Source: Symbiodinium natans
Taxonomy: Eukaryota > Sar > Dinophyceae > Suessiales > Symbiodiniaceae
Length of the DNA stretch: 62,500 nt
Assembly: GCA_905221605.1 (NCBI GenBank)
Contig: CAJNDS010000682.1
Location: 1-62,500, forward strand
Direction: 5' to 3'
The notes under the pieces were generated by a model. The model ran no database searches. It saw only the letters and a program-made list of their open reading frames with translations, and was not told where the DNA came from. This document shows positions 1 through 8,635 of this stretch, one piece after another (positions within the stretch are counted from its first letter, which is position 1; each line of letters begins with the position of its first letter). The position numbers and the translations under genes are program-made.

Positions 1-725
1 AAGAGGAGAGAAAGAGGAGAGAAAGAGGAAAGAAAGAGGAGAGAAAGAGGAGAGAAAGAGGAGAGAAAGAGGAGAGAAAGAGGAGAGAAAGAGGAGAGAA
101 AGAGGAGAGAAAGAGGAGAGAAAGAGGAGAGAAAGAGGAGAGAAAGAGGAGAGAAAGAGGAGAGACAGAGGAGAGAAAGAGGAGAGAAAGAGGAGAGAAA
201 GAGGAGAGAAAGAGGAGAGAAAGAGGAGAGAAAGAGGAGAGAAAGAGGAGAGAAAGAGGAGAGAAAGAGGAGAGAAAGAGGAGAGAAAGAGGAGAGAAAG
301 AGGAGAGAAAGAGGAGAGAAAAAAGAGAGAAAGAAGAGAGAAAGAAGAGAGAAAGAAGAGAGAAAGAAGAGAGAAAGAAGAGAGAAAGAAGAGAGAAAGA
401 AGAGAGAAAGAAGAGAGAAAGAAGAGAGAAAGAAGAGAGAAAGAAGAGAGAAAGAAGAGAGAAAGAGAGAAAGAAGAGAGAAAGAGAGAAAGAGAGAAAG
501 AGAGAAAGAGAGAAAGAGAGAAAGAGAGAAAGCGAGAAAGAGAGAAAGAGAGAAAGAGAGAAAGAGAGAAAGAGAGAAAGAGAGAAAGAGAGAAAGAGAG
601 AAAGAGAGAAAGAGAGAAAGAGAGAAAGAGAGAAAGAGAGAAAGAGAGAAAGAGAAAGAGAGAGGGAGAGAAAGAAAAAGAGAAAGAGAAAGAGAGAGAG
701 ACAGAGAGAAACAGAGAGAGACAGT

Positions 726-769
<44 letters not shown>

Positions 770-874
770 AAGAGAAAGAGAAAGAGAAAGAGAAAGAGAA
801 AGAGAAAGAGAAAGAGAAAGAGAAAGAGAGAAACAGAGAGAAACAGAAATAAACAGAGCGAGACAAAGAGACAC

Positions 875-933
<59 letters not shown>

Positions 934-935
934 TC
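1..935. repeat. GA-rich satellite with graded unit length
   Basis: Almost pure purine on the + strand. Positions 1 to about 320 are a tandem array of an 11-bp unit (gaaagaggaga). About 322-466 is a 10-bp unit (gaagagagaa). About 467-650 is an 8-bp unit (agagaaag). It then degrades into 6-bp (agaaag) and 2-bp (GA) repeats to about 928. Unit length shortens stepwise by loss of G or A residues, which suggests serial local expansion by slippage. It starts at the window edge, so its true left end is unknown. No coding content. Confidence 0.95.
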
Positions 936-1130
936 ACAAAACAGCTTTGAAAACCCCACAAAAACGGCCCTATCTGGGCCAGATAGGGCTTGAACCCCCC
1001 AAAATGGCCCATCTCATGTCGAGGCATTCATTTGTCGACATAAAAACATATCGAGTTGCACATTCCTTGAACTACACAGAATGCCTCAAGCCAGCTTACA
1101 CCATGCCCTACGCCCTAAACCCTAAATCCC
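936..1130. other. Unique AT/GC-mixed spacer, no gene seen
   Basis: Non-repetitive sequence between the purine satellite and the 36-bp repeat block. Short open frames (up to 62 codons) show no recognisable domain. A small direct repeat of ctatctgggccag / agatagggct lies at about 970-990. It ends in CCCTAAA units near 1110-1130. I see no supported gene. Confidence 0.5.
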
Positions 1131-1133
1131 TAT

Positions 1134-1425
1134 AGGCCCTGAAGAACACCGGTGCCGATTGATTGAAATTTTTAACAGCACCTGCGAAATTTTGAACAGT
1201 ACCGCTGCCTAAGCCCCTAAGCTCTGAAGAACAATGGTGTCGATTGACCGAAATTTTGAATAACACCGGTGTCCATGGACCGAAATTTGGCTCAAAACCG
1301 GTGACCATGGAACGAAATCTGAACAACACCAATGGCCGGCGGACCGAACATTGAGCAACCCTGGTGCTGATTTACCGACTTTTAAACAGGACTGGTGGCC
1401 GACGGACCAAATTTTCAATAGGGCT
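1134..1425. repeat. Degenerate ~36-bp tandem repeat
   Basis: About seven or eight diverged copies of a unit resembling 'gaacaacaccggtg', then a short variable part, then 'ggaccgaaattt'. Recognisable starts are near 1139, 1228, 1263, 1298, 1333, 1367 and 1403. The shared words are 'accggtg' and 'gaccgaaattt'. All three frames are open for part of the block on both strands, which explains the short ORFs there. It is a minisatellite, not a gene. Confidence 0.75.
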
Positions 1426-1970
1426 TCAATATGTATTTCTCTACATATATATATATACATGCTATATAGAAAAGTATATACAACAACAGGTTTGAGAGGG
1501 TTTAGCATCTCAAGTCAAAGCATTCATAAGCCGAGCTTGTCTGGCATCGGATATCTCGCCGTGGCAAACTTGCCGCCGGCTTGGGCCATTCAGGTTTAAG
1601 AGACCGTAGGGTTCGCATTCGGGGTTTAGCTTAGGGCTGTAGGGCTTAAGGTTTTAGGGCTTAGGGTTTCGGGCTTTTGGGTTCGGGTTTAGGGGTTGGG
1701 GTTTAGGGCCACAAATGCTAGGATCTACCAGGCAGGCCCTTGAATCATATTAGGATCCTTCTTAAACAACTTCAGGAAACTTCCTGGATTCAAGCTAGTC
1801 TTCGGGGGTAGCTAAATGGCCCTTATGGACACAAACTTTTCGGAACCACCTACACCCCTGATATGCCCTGTAAAGCCCAGGGCCCACACTTCAGAGAACC
1901 CTTTAAAGAAGGTAAGGGACCATTTTAAGGAAAAACTGCAACTTTAACTTCCCTCAGAGGTCTGGGGAGT
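1426..1970. other. Telomere-like degenerate repeats plus unique spacer
   Basis: It contains a short (TA)n stretch at 1445-1470, then degenerate TTAGGG/TTTAGGG-like words at about 1605-1705 (tagggcttaggg, tttcgggcttttggg). A unique stretch at 1706-1960 follows with no recognisable gene. Confidence 0.6.
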
Positions 1971-2071
1971 CCCTAAACCCTAAACCCTAAACCCTAAACC
2001 CTAAACCCTAAACCCTAAACCCTAAACCCTAAACCCTAAACCCTAAACCCTAAACCCTAAACCCTAAACCC
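1971..2071. repeat. Interstitial telomere-type array (CCCTAAA)n
   Basis: About 14 perfect 7-bp CCCTAAA units in C-rich orientation on the + strand. It is followed directly by a C8/G6 tract (about 2087-2101) and GC-rich unique DNA. Confidence 0.95.
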
Positions 2072-3255
2072 CATCATGACACCCCCTCCCCCCCCGGGGG
2101 GTCTTCAGCGCGTCGCGCAGGCCGTGCGCATCCCAAGACAGCTCGACGGAAGATGCGGCCCCTCCTTGGGCAGCAACTTTTAGGGAAGGAGTTAGGGCTG
2201 GGGTTTAGGGGTAGGGGCTTTCGGGGTTTAGGGGTTTTGGGGTTTAGGGGTTTAGGGTTTGGGGTTTAGGGTTTAGGGTTTCGGGGTTTGGGGGGAGGGG
2301 GGGTGGGCGGCTGGGGGGGTGGGGGGGGGTAGTTCATTAGGGCCCTTTTTGGGGACCTAAAATAGTTGAAAGACAGGGGCCCGACATCTTCAAGCGCTAA
2401 GTTCTTCGACCCGAAGACCTGCAACCTACTATCTGTTTTGGGGTTTCCCGAAATTAGGGGTACCTTATTGGGGTCCTGATTTTATGGGAGTCCTACTATT
2501 TGGGGGGCGATTATCGGGGTCCCTTATTTCTGTAAACTCCCAGTTTGGGGGAGGTAACTTATCAGTTCCCTAGCCGTAGCCATCCTAAACTCTGAACAGT
2601 GACATCCTAGAAGCCTCTCTGTACAAAAAACTCTTACATGCCCCAAGCCCGTCCTTTAACTTCGTAGTTCTTATCAGAGATTTGGGATTATTTCTTTGGT
2701 TCTTCTTCATCTTTCACTAAACGCCGAATGACATGCAAGGCCCGATTGTAGACCTTTCCACCTCATTCCAGCCCACTACCCTAAACACTAAACTCTCAAA
2801 CTCTTACACGCAATACACCATAGTAGGAATCCCAAACCCTGGTTTTGGAACGCGGAGCCTTTGGAGTACTCCAGAAACAACTTCGAGTAGTCAGAGAACC
2901 CTTTGGATTTAAGCTATTTCCTAAACCCTAAACCCTAAACCCACACCAACATAGAGGGCCGATTAAGGCTTGGGTTTAGGGTGTGGGTTTGGAGTTTAGG
3001 ATTTATACAGGGTTTGGGGTTTAGGGTTTTGGGTCGTTGGCGTCTTGGGAGAGCTTGGGGTGTAGGGTTGAGGATTGGGGTGTTTTGGCCCTTCAAAACC
3101 CTGCAGCCCCAAAACCCTGATGATAGAGATCCGCCCCTCTTCCCCTTAAGCCCCTCAAGTCTAAACCCTAAACCCTGCAAGGTGACCTACCCCCTTGCCC
3201 AGAAGCCGCCGCGGCGGAAGTGCAAGAACTGCTCAATCGCCCTCCTGGGCAAGGA
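2072..3255. other. Telomere-repeat mosaic with short unique segments
   Basis: Alternating degenerate TTTAGGG runs (about 2200-2285), a G-rich stretch (2288-2330), a unique block with no gene (2331-2920), short CCCTAAA runs (2921-2942, 3160-3178) and degenerate TTTAGGG (2970-3070). The snippet 3181-3270 reads on the + strand as an open protein-like stretch containing RRKCKNC and ending in TAA. It may be a captured coding fragment, at low confidence. Confidence 0.6.
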
Positions 3256-3341
3256 TAGGCCGGAAGCCTAAACCCCTAACCCCTAACCCCTAACCCCTAA
3301 CCCCTAAACCCTAAACCCTAAACCCTAAACCCTAAACCCTA
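3256..3341. repeat. Telomere-type array flanking the LTR element (left)
   Basis: TAACCCC / CCCTAAA units run directly into the left end of the LTR element. The last five bases before the element are CCCTA, the same five that follow its right end at 12184-12188. Confidence 0.95.
3337..3341. repeat. Candidate target-site duplication, left copy (CCCTA)
   Basis: CCCTA abuts the element end and is repeated at 12184-12188. Five base pairs is the usual duplication for Ty1/copia-type integrases. Both flanks are 7-bp telomere repeats, so this match has roughly a one-in-seven chance of arising by phase alone. Confidence 0.6.
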
Positions 3342-3609
3342 TACGGGGGGCAACCGAAAGGGGAAAAGGAAGAGTCTCAACCCTTGGCTGCCTAGATGTA
3401 CTCCCTGAACCGAAACACACACTAAGAGGATTAAGGTTTACCACAAGGAGAGGGAGAGGAAACCACAGATTCCTACAACCCAACCCCAGGCACACAAAGC
3501 TTTTTTCGGACTGGCGCTCGGCCATCCTTGAGCCAAGTATTATCGGGCGCATTGACCCCTTTTCCTTCAAACCCCAACACAATTCCTGAATACAAACTGC
3601 AGCTCCACA
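3342..3609 (-). repeat. 3' LTR (268 bp)
   Basis: Direct repeat of 11916-12183 with 2 mismatches in 268 positions. On the minus strand it begins TGTGGAGCTG and ends CCCCCCGTA. It is preceded in element orientation by the polypurine tract. It includes a short match to the dinoflagellate spliced-leader 3' end at 3528-3537. Open frames of 63-85 codons inside it are incidental; the same frames recur in the other LTR. Confidence 0.93.
3528..3537 (-). promoter_or_regulatory. Spliced-leader-like 10-mer in LTR
   Basis: The minus strand reads TTGGCTCAAG, identical to the last ten bases of the dinoflagellate spliced leader as I know it. The matching copy in the other LTR is 12101-12110. Immediately upstream it is CCGATAATAC, which resembles but does not match the rest of the leader. 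A 10-mer can occur by chance, so this is only suggestive. Confidence 0.3.
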
Positions 3610-3623
3610 CTCCCCCTGTCCTA
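3610..3623 (-). promoter_or_regulatory. Polypurine tract (plus-strand primer)
   Basis: In element orientation the sequence AGGACAGGGGGAG directly precedes the TG that opens the 3' LTR. A purine tract in this position primes plus-strand DNA synthesis in LTR retroelements. Confidence 0.8.
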
Positions 3624-3986
3624 GGATTTGCTAGGACACAAACTGGAGGTGCAGATTTTTTGGCCAAAAGCTGCCATTACGGCAGCAGCCAGCTGCTTGA
3701 AATGCATCTTGTGGTTTAACGTCTTCCAGGACGAATTTATAGCCCATTGGCTAAACTCATTTTACCATGGAGAATCTTTTCACCTCTATAATTCTCCCGT
3801 CTTTGAAGACCTTTTAGCCTTCTTCACCACGAACCGCGGTCTTCGCTACACAAAAGGCTACAAACTCTCTACTATCAGGGATTTCCATACCCTTAATAGT
3901 AACCACCATACTTTCAGCACATTGGCTGTTCCAGCGCACTTGTCTTCAGAAAGAGAAAAAACCATTCCCTCATCAATACCATCCAG
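3624..3986 (-). other. 3' untranslated segment of the element
   Basis: About 360 bases lie between the last stop codon of the coding chain (3987-3989) and the polypurine tract. It is AT-richer than the coding chain. The longest opposing open frame (3628-4035, +) is not supported by any motif and overlaps the end of the real chain. No gene seen. Confidence 0.6.
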
Positions 3987-4332
3987 TCATCCCTTCTTCT
4001 TCTTCTTCTTCCGGTTGGCGTCGATGCTTAGATGAAGTCGCAGCAAAACGTGCTCCAGGTCCGACGCTGTAAGAACAGGATCCTGCACACACCTTTGAAT
4101 TGAGGATACCAACCCCTCTCTCTTCGCGTCTTCAATTGCTTGGCAGGATTGACCCAGTTCTGCATCCACAGTGGTAGACGCTTGCGCATTCACATCAGAG
4201 GAACGGTCCTTTTCCTCAGGACCTTTCACCTTTGCCACCTCTTCCTTCTTTGGACTCTGACTTTTCTCTTTCTTTTGCGTCTTCCCTGAAACGCTTGTCT
4301 TTGTGCGCGTTCGTGAAGAGGCCTTTCCCCCC
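3987..4332 (-). CDS. Coding-chain segment F: C-terminal lysine/glutamate-rich tail
   Basis: This is the last open frame of the element, ending in TGA after a run of six lysines and a glycine. The frame is open upstream of the first possible start to the G7 tract at 4327-4333. There it meets segment E in another frame, and the change from E to F is -1. In the F frame the overlap reads as a charged K/E/S/T-rich stretch. In the E frame it becomes an arginine-rich run that ends in a stop at 4226. The simplest reading is a single-base length change in the G7 tract that split one protein. Function is unknown; the basic tail could bind nucleic acid or act as a nuclear signal. Confidence 0.6.
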
Positions 4333-5605
4333 CAGAAACCACCGCCTTTGATGACGATCCACCCTTCTCAGTATTCACCGGCATCTTCTTCGGCCTTGGA
4401 ACCAGAAGAGTATAGGGATCCTCACTTGCTGTAGTCTTCCTCTTCTTTTTGGCTTTTTTAACCTCTTCCTCAACGGTAACCTCCGTCTCCGAGGTTCCAA
4501 CTACCTCCTTTCCAGCAGGAGCGTCCTTACCGGACTCCCCTTCTAGGGACCTCTTTTTGCCCCTTTTTGGATCACTCCCTTCTTCCATATTGGCTCGCTG
4601 GAACCATATCCTCAGATCATTGATCCACTCCTCCACTTCTCCCAGTGGAATCTCGTACGACTTCACTATTTCGTGAAGTTCCAGTGAAGACAACATACCA
4701 GATGTCCATGAACACCATTCTGCATCCATTTGTTCAGTATCTCCATTAAATTTCAAGAGTTTGAACACCGGATCCGCCTCTGCGCGGGCTAAATCTGACT
4801 TACCATCAGACATATACGAAATTGCCTCCATCAGCAATTCTATCATCTTGGTATCGTCGTCATACCCCATCAAATCCTCCTCTTCTTCATCATAACGTTC
4901 AGGAGAAATTTCCTTTCCTCCACCTCTTGTACCAGTACTCCTCCGCGGACTATCCCTTGGGGGCGTCCTAGGCGACCTTGGCCTCGATTCATCCAACGGA
5001 TCACCATGTACGAAGACGCACCTGTCCCCATGACGGCACTTCCCAGACTGAGCAAACTGGATACACCTTACACCAGTTGCATCGCGCGAGAACTTGCAGT
5101 CCTCTCCAGCGAAGCAGTGTCTCCCAGCCACAAAATATTTGCACCAAAACGATTGTAGCACCACATCATCCTTTGAATGGATGAATTTGCAACTCTCACC
5201 AAATTTGCAGCGATCTTTTCCCCTGCTGAACCAATAGCAGATGCCTCTCTTCCTCTTCTCCAGACGCTCCGCTTCGTACCGGTCCATAGGGCGATTCTGC
5301 TCTACACGAACATTGTCATGTACCTGAGAACTGCTCCCTTCACCCAAGGTGCTATCAATGTTTGATGCATTGAGAACAGCTGGAAAACCTGGCCTTGGTC
5401 CTACCACCTTCATGATTGGTTTCCCACCAGCTCCTGAGCCATGCTGAGACGATCCAAAAATATTGAACGTTTTCAAGAAGGCCTTTCTAGTGCCGATCTT
5501 CCGCACCTTTTTGATTGGATGATTTGTTACTCCAACCTTGGGTCCAGATACATTTGAACGACACAACCTCCTACACCCGGCTCTATATCCCTTCTTCCAA
5601 AAGCC
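4226..5605 (-). CDS. Coding-chain segment E: three tandem CCCH zinc fingers
   Basis: Open frame of about 446 codons from the TTG at 5566, and open further up to a stop just upstream of the T4 tract at 5599-5602. Numbering from 5566, finger 1 is C110-x9-C120-x5-C126-x3-H130. Finger 2 is C142-x8-C151-x5-C157-x3-R161, with the histidine replaced by arginine, so it is probably weakened. Finger 3 is C168-x8-C177-x5-C183-x3-H187. CCCH arrays of this kind bind single-stranded RNA. An RS/RSP-rich linker (about 193-215), an acidic stretch and a helical region (about 235-330) follow. A lysine-rich basic tail comes last. There is no ATG at the frame entry, and the N-terminal part (FWKKGYRAGCRRL) continues smoothly from segment D after a -1 shift. 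I treat this as part of a longer protein, not a separate gene. Confidence 0.8.
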   Translation of the reverse strand, partial: GFWKKGYRAGCRRLCRSNVSGPKVGVTNHPIKKVRKIGTRKAFLKTFNIFGSSQHGSGAGGKPIMKVVGPRPGFPAVLNASNIDSTLGEGSSSQVHDNVRVEQNRPMDRYEAERLEKRKRGICYWFSRGKDRCKFGESCKFIHSKDDVVLQSFWCKYFVAGRHCFAGEDCKFSRDATGVRCIQFAQSGKCRHGDRCVFVHGDPLDESRPRSPRTPPRDSPRRSTGTRGGGKEISPERYDEEEEDLMGYDDDTKMIELLMEAISYMSDGKSDLARAEADPVFKLLKFNGDTEQMDAEWCSWTSGMLSSLELHEIVKSYEIPLGEVEEWINDLRIWFQRANMEEGSDPKRGKKRSLEGESGKDAPAGKEVVGTSETEVTVEEEVKKAKKKRKTTASEDPYTLLVPRPKKMPVNTEKGGSSSKAVVSGGERPLHERAQRQAFQGRRKRKRKVRVQRRKRWQR

Positions 5606-6945
5606 ATAAGACTTCTAGAGGCAGCTACATTCTCCACCTCTACCTTTTCCAACTGTCCCTCACTTTCCGGAACAAACCCATCCAACCCATCCATATCTGA
5701 AGACCTTTCCATCTTTTTTGACACCACTCCATCAAGGTAATCTTCAGAGATCCAGGGTAAGTTCCTCTTAGAGAAAAAATCATCACCATTGTTCGGTCCT
5801 TCACCAGGATACCCTTTCGTACTGTCAAAGATTCTCCCAGTTGTGCGGTCTTGCATCGAAAAATCCCAGTTGGAAGCAACTCGAGAATACACCGACCACA
5901 AGAACATTCTTGTGCCAGACAATCTTGACGAACCACTGGTCGTTTCCTCTTCTGGAGAGATTTCTGGCGCTTTGCCATCGATTCCAGTGTCACCAGTCAT
6001 TTCACTTCCAGCATCTTCTATGGGAAGAGGGGTTTCATTGATCCCTTGTCCAAGAACCGCATCTTGCTGTCCAGAGATCTCCAGCACCATCCCTGAAGGA
6101 TCCACTTCTGCATCATCATCATCGTCCATTCTTTTCCAAAGATCCTCCAACTCATCAGCACAAGTCGCCGCCTGAAGGAACTCTATCAATTGGTCCCTTC
6201 CGCGCTGCCAGATAAATTCTGAGTTCACCACCATCCCTTGGCCTCCTAGAGTAAGAAACGGGAAAACCAATTTGGCTACCCTCGCCATAAGTCCAACATG
6301 GACTTCCATGCCTGGAATGCGGCTCCAATCGTAGGCTATTGCCTCCATAGCAGTTCCAAACTTTTCAGTATTTCTGAATTCCCTTTCGAGGCCAGGAGAT
6401 AGCAATACACCCATCACCGAAAGAGGATAATTTCCCACAACTGGCAAGCACGGAGCTTCATGGAACGGATGATGCAAATCACCATAATGTCCTTCATCTC
6501 TCCTTTGGATAAGGAGTCTCCCAGTCTCCAGCTGGGCATTCAGTTCATCCACTTGAACCATTTCAGCACATATCTTCTGCGCTGCAGCCGCTATTGCGGG
6601 CCATATGGCACGATCGGCCAAACCACGACGCGTAACCCACTCAGTTGTTGGCGATTGAATCAGTATTCGTGGATCATACGCCGGAAATATTGCCGTACCA
6701 TCATCCATTGAATAATCAGCATCGTCCACCAGTGCCAGGTTCAAATCCTGTTCGCTTGCACCGTCTGAAGACATGCTAATAACCAAATTTCGATCCATTT
6801 TGTTGGACCCTTTTGGACAGTCCTTTTGCTCCACAGGCAACCTGCCGACAGCAACCTTCCAATAAATCGATTCAGAAGGCCTTTGGTAAGCAATTGCTGA
6901 TGGCTCTTCTGCGCCTGAAGGACATCCAATATTTTCTTACCATCA
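5527..6945 (-). CDS. Coding-chain segment D: unrecognised central region
   Basis: The frame is open from about 6945 to the TAA at 5527. A first methionine is at about 6798 (MDRNLVISM), but upstream codons also look coding (…IYWKVAVGRLPVEQK…). It overlaps segment C by up to 200 nt, with a -1 relation. There is an acidic N-terminus, then a predicted helical globular block of about 150 residues with hydrophobic periodicity (LADRAIWPAIAAAAQKICAE …), then a poly-Asp stretch and a Ser/Glu-rich tail. I do not recognise the fold. I looked for RT (YxDD with flanking motifs), integrase (HHCC, D-D-35-E) and aspartic protease (DTG/DSG in context) and found none. Could be a divergent capsid-like domain, but nothing in the sequence shows that. 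Confidence 0.65.
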
Positions 6946-8575
6946 CCACGGAGTTCATTGCTCCCACCTTCTCCTTCTTTTTGTCCAGTCTCATCGCCAG
7001 GAATTTGTACTGCTCCTTCTAGCGCCGTCTCCTGTCCAGCCACATCTTGCCCAGGTAGAACTTGAGCGCTTTCAGATATATTCACCTGTCCAGCAACACC
7101 TTGCCCAGGTAAAACCTCATCCGTGGAGCCCACCGCCAGCGAACCATCAATAACAGAACCATCCCTTGCCCTTTTTTGAGACTGCGTAGCTCGACGAGAA
7201 GGTTGTGATAGCGAAAAAACTTGAGAAGTCACTTCTTGGCGGGTCTCCCCCCGCGACGCTTTGTCGCGCCCTTCGCCAAGGTGAACCGATTTTTTCTGCT
7301 CTTCATTGGAGCTTGGAGAACCAGTAAGTGGAACATTGCCACGTATCTCAGTTCTCTGTGAATCCCTTTCTTGCAAAAAGGTTTCCCACAGGTGTCGCGC
7401 GTTGTTGGTTTCTTCCTCGCTTGAATCACCTGAGGAATCGGCGTAGGAGACCAAAGCTCCCGCCTGATCATCATCATCCACCACATCTGCCCATGCTGTG
7501 CTGAATCGATACGACAAACCACCACGAGGTTTCAATGGCTTTGGCTTTTCCACCACCTCTGCTGGCCGCATGCGCCGATTTGAGTGAGAACGTGGCACAA
7601 GTCGCACCTGCTTTCGATCCAGCAAGGGCCTTCCCCTTTTAACAGGGTTTGATCTTGACCTGTAACCCTTTTTCGGCGGGTTCACCGGTGGCATTCCAAC
7701 CCCCACCAACTGCAACCTCTGCACGCACAGCGGAGACCTCTGCGCAAGCGTCCAAGCGTCACGGTACTTGCCTTTGTCGAAAATCTCTCGATAGGACCCT
7801 CGCGGCATCTCTTTTGTACCAGGACCTTCAGCTTCACGCACCTGAGAGATAGTTCTCACCGCACCTCTTCCAGCTTCACGGCTTCCAGAAGATTGTTGCA
7901 AACGTACAGATGCATTGGAAGGAACAGCCATATCCGGCGCCCCTGGCCGATATCTGACACCACCCACCAGATCCAGAATTCTGCAGGCCGTAACCTTGTT
8001 GACTCCTCTGTCGACCAAATCTTCCACAAAGATGTACTCTTGGAGCTCATCGACCGTGGTCACACCAAGCATGATCATCACTTCACGCACGTGAGGAGTG
8101 TACACCCACAAGTGTTGGTTGCGAGCCATCCAATTTTCTATCGGCTCTTTTGTATTCTGAAGACGTACAGCGGTGGACTCTGCCACCGAATCCTTTTGTA
8201 CATCACCTTCTGCTCCATCCAGTGTATCACCCTCACCTGCTTTCTTTGACACATTGGTCATCTGCAACGCCTGTGGTGCCGAAGATGATGAAGATTCCGC
8301 TCCCCCACTTGCAGGTGGTTGGAAAGTATTCCTGTCTGGAATCTCCAGTCCTCTTTCTCTTTGAAACCGAACCTGGTTCGCTACATTCGCCAAATACTTC
8401 AGTTGAGTCAGTCGCTCTTCTGACATTTCGTCGTGGGAAAACTTGCAACCATATCGCACGCGACATCTCCCTTTGAGATAATAGTCGAAACAGCAATGGT
8501 GGAACCCTGCGTCCCTTATGGCTTTCCGAGAAGCATTGTCCCAGGATTTGCCGGGTTCCCAAGTCCCTTCCAAAA
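6741..8575 (-). CDS. Coding-chain segment C: CCCH finger plus SAM-like helical module
   Basis: About 610 codons from the TTG at 8573. Residues 28-47 form a canonical CCCH finger, C28-x8-C37-x5-C43-x3-H47 (RNA-binding class). Residues about 155-207 form a compact helical block (MLGVTTVDELQEYIFVEDLV … CRILDLVGGV) resembling a SAM or other five-helix module; this is tentative. A basic Arg/Lys/Pro-rich region follows, with a likely nuclear-type basic cluster (about 310-360). A repeated motif V-L-P-G-Q-x-V-A-G-Q appears twice near residues 500-540. The frame has no ATG at its start; the upstream in-frame stop is a TAA about 24 nt upstream. The finger half at 8580-8626 lies in the preceding frame and joins this one by a -1 step at the T4 tract (8572-8575). 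Confidence 0.75.
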
Positions 8576-8626
8576 CCTGCAGGAATTTCCATATTTACAA
8601 CCTCCCTGGTTGTAATACAGACACAT
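8576..8626 (-). CDS. Broken CCCH finger between segments B and C; possible ORF2 start
   Basis: Ten bases after the stop of segment B there is an ATG at 8626, in the same frame as B. It opens M-C-L-Y-Y-N-Q-G-G-C-K-Y-G-N-S-C-R-F, a C-x7-C-x5-C finger whose expected histidine is missing. The frame then has to move -1 at GGTTTTGG to enter segment C. So B may end at 8636 and a second reading unit begin at this ATG. Alternatively the stop is a point mutation or is read through. Stop and ATG are separated by AAAAAAGCAG. Confidence 0.55.
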
Positions 8627-8635
8627 CTGCTTTTT

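Noticed and set aside
1276-1293. Second spliced-leader-like word (TTTGGCTCAA)
   Set aside because: It lies inside a degenerate minisatellite unit, lacks the final AG context, and is best explained by chance.
3325-3582. 85-codon minus frame, and its twin at 11908-12156
   Set aside because: The same frame occurs in both LTRs because they are repeats; no coding evidence.
5527-6945. Possible reverse transcriptase or integrase in segment D
   Set aside because: No YxDD, HHCC, DDE or DTG motif in context; D/E-rich stretches alone are not evidence.
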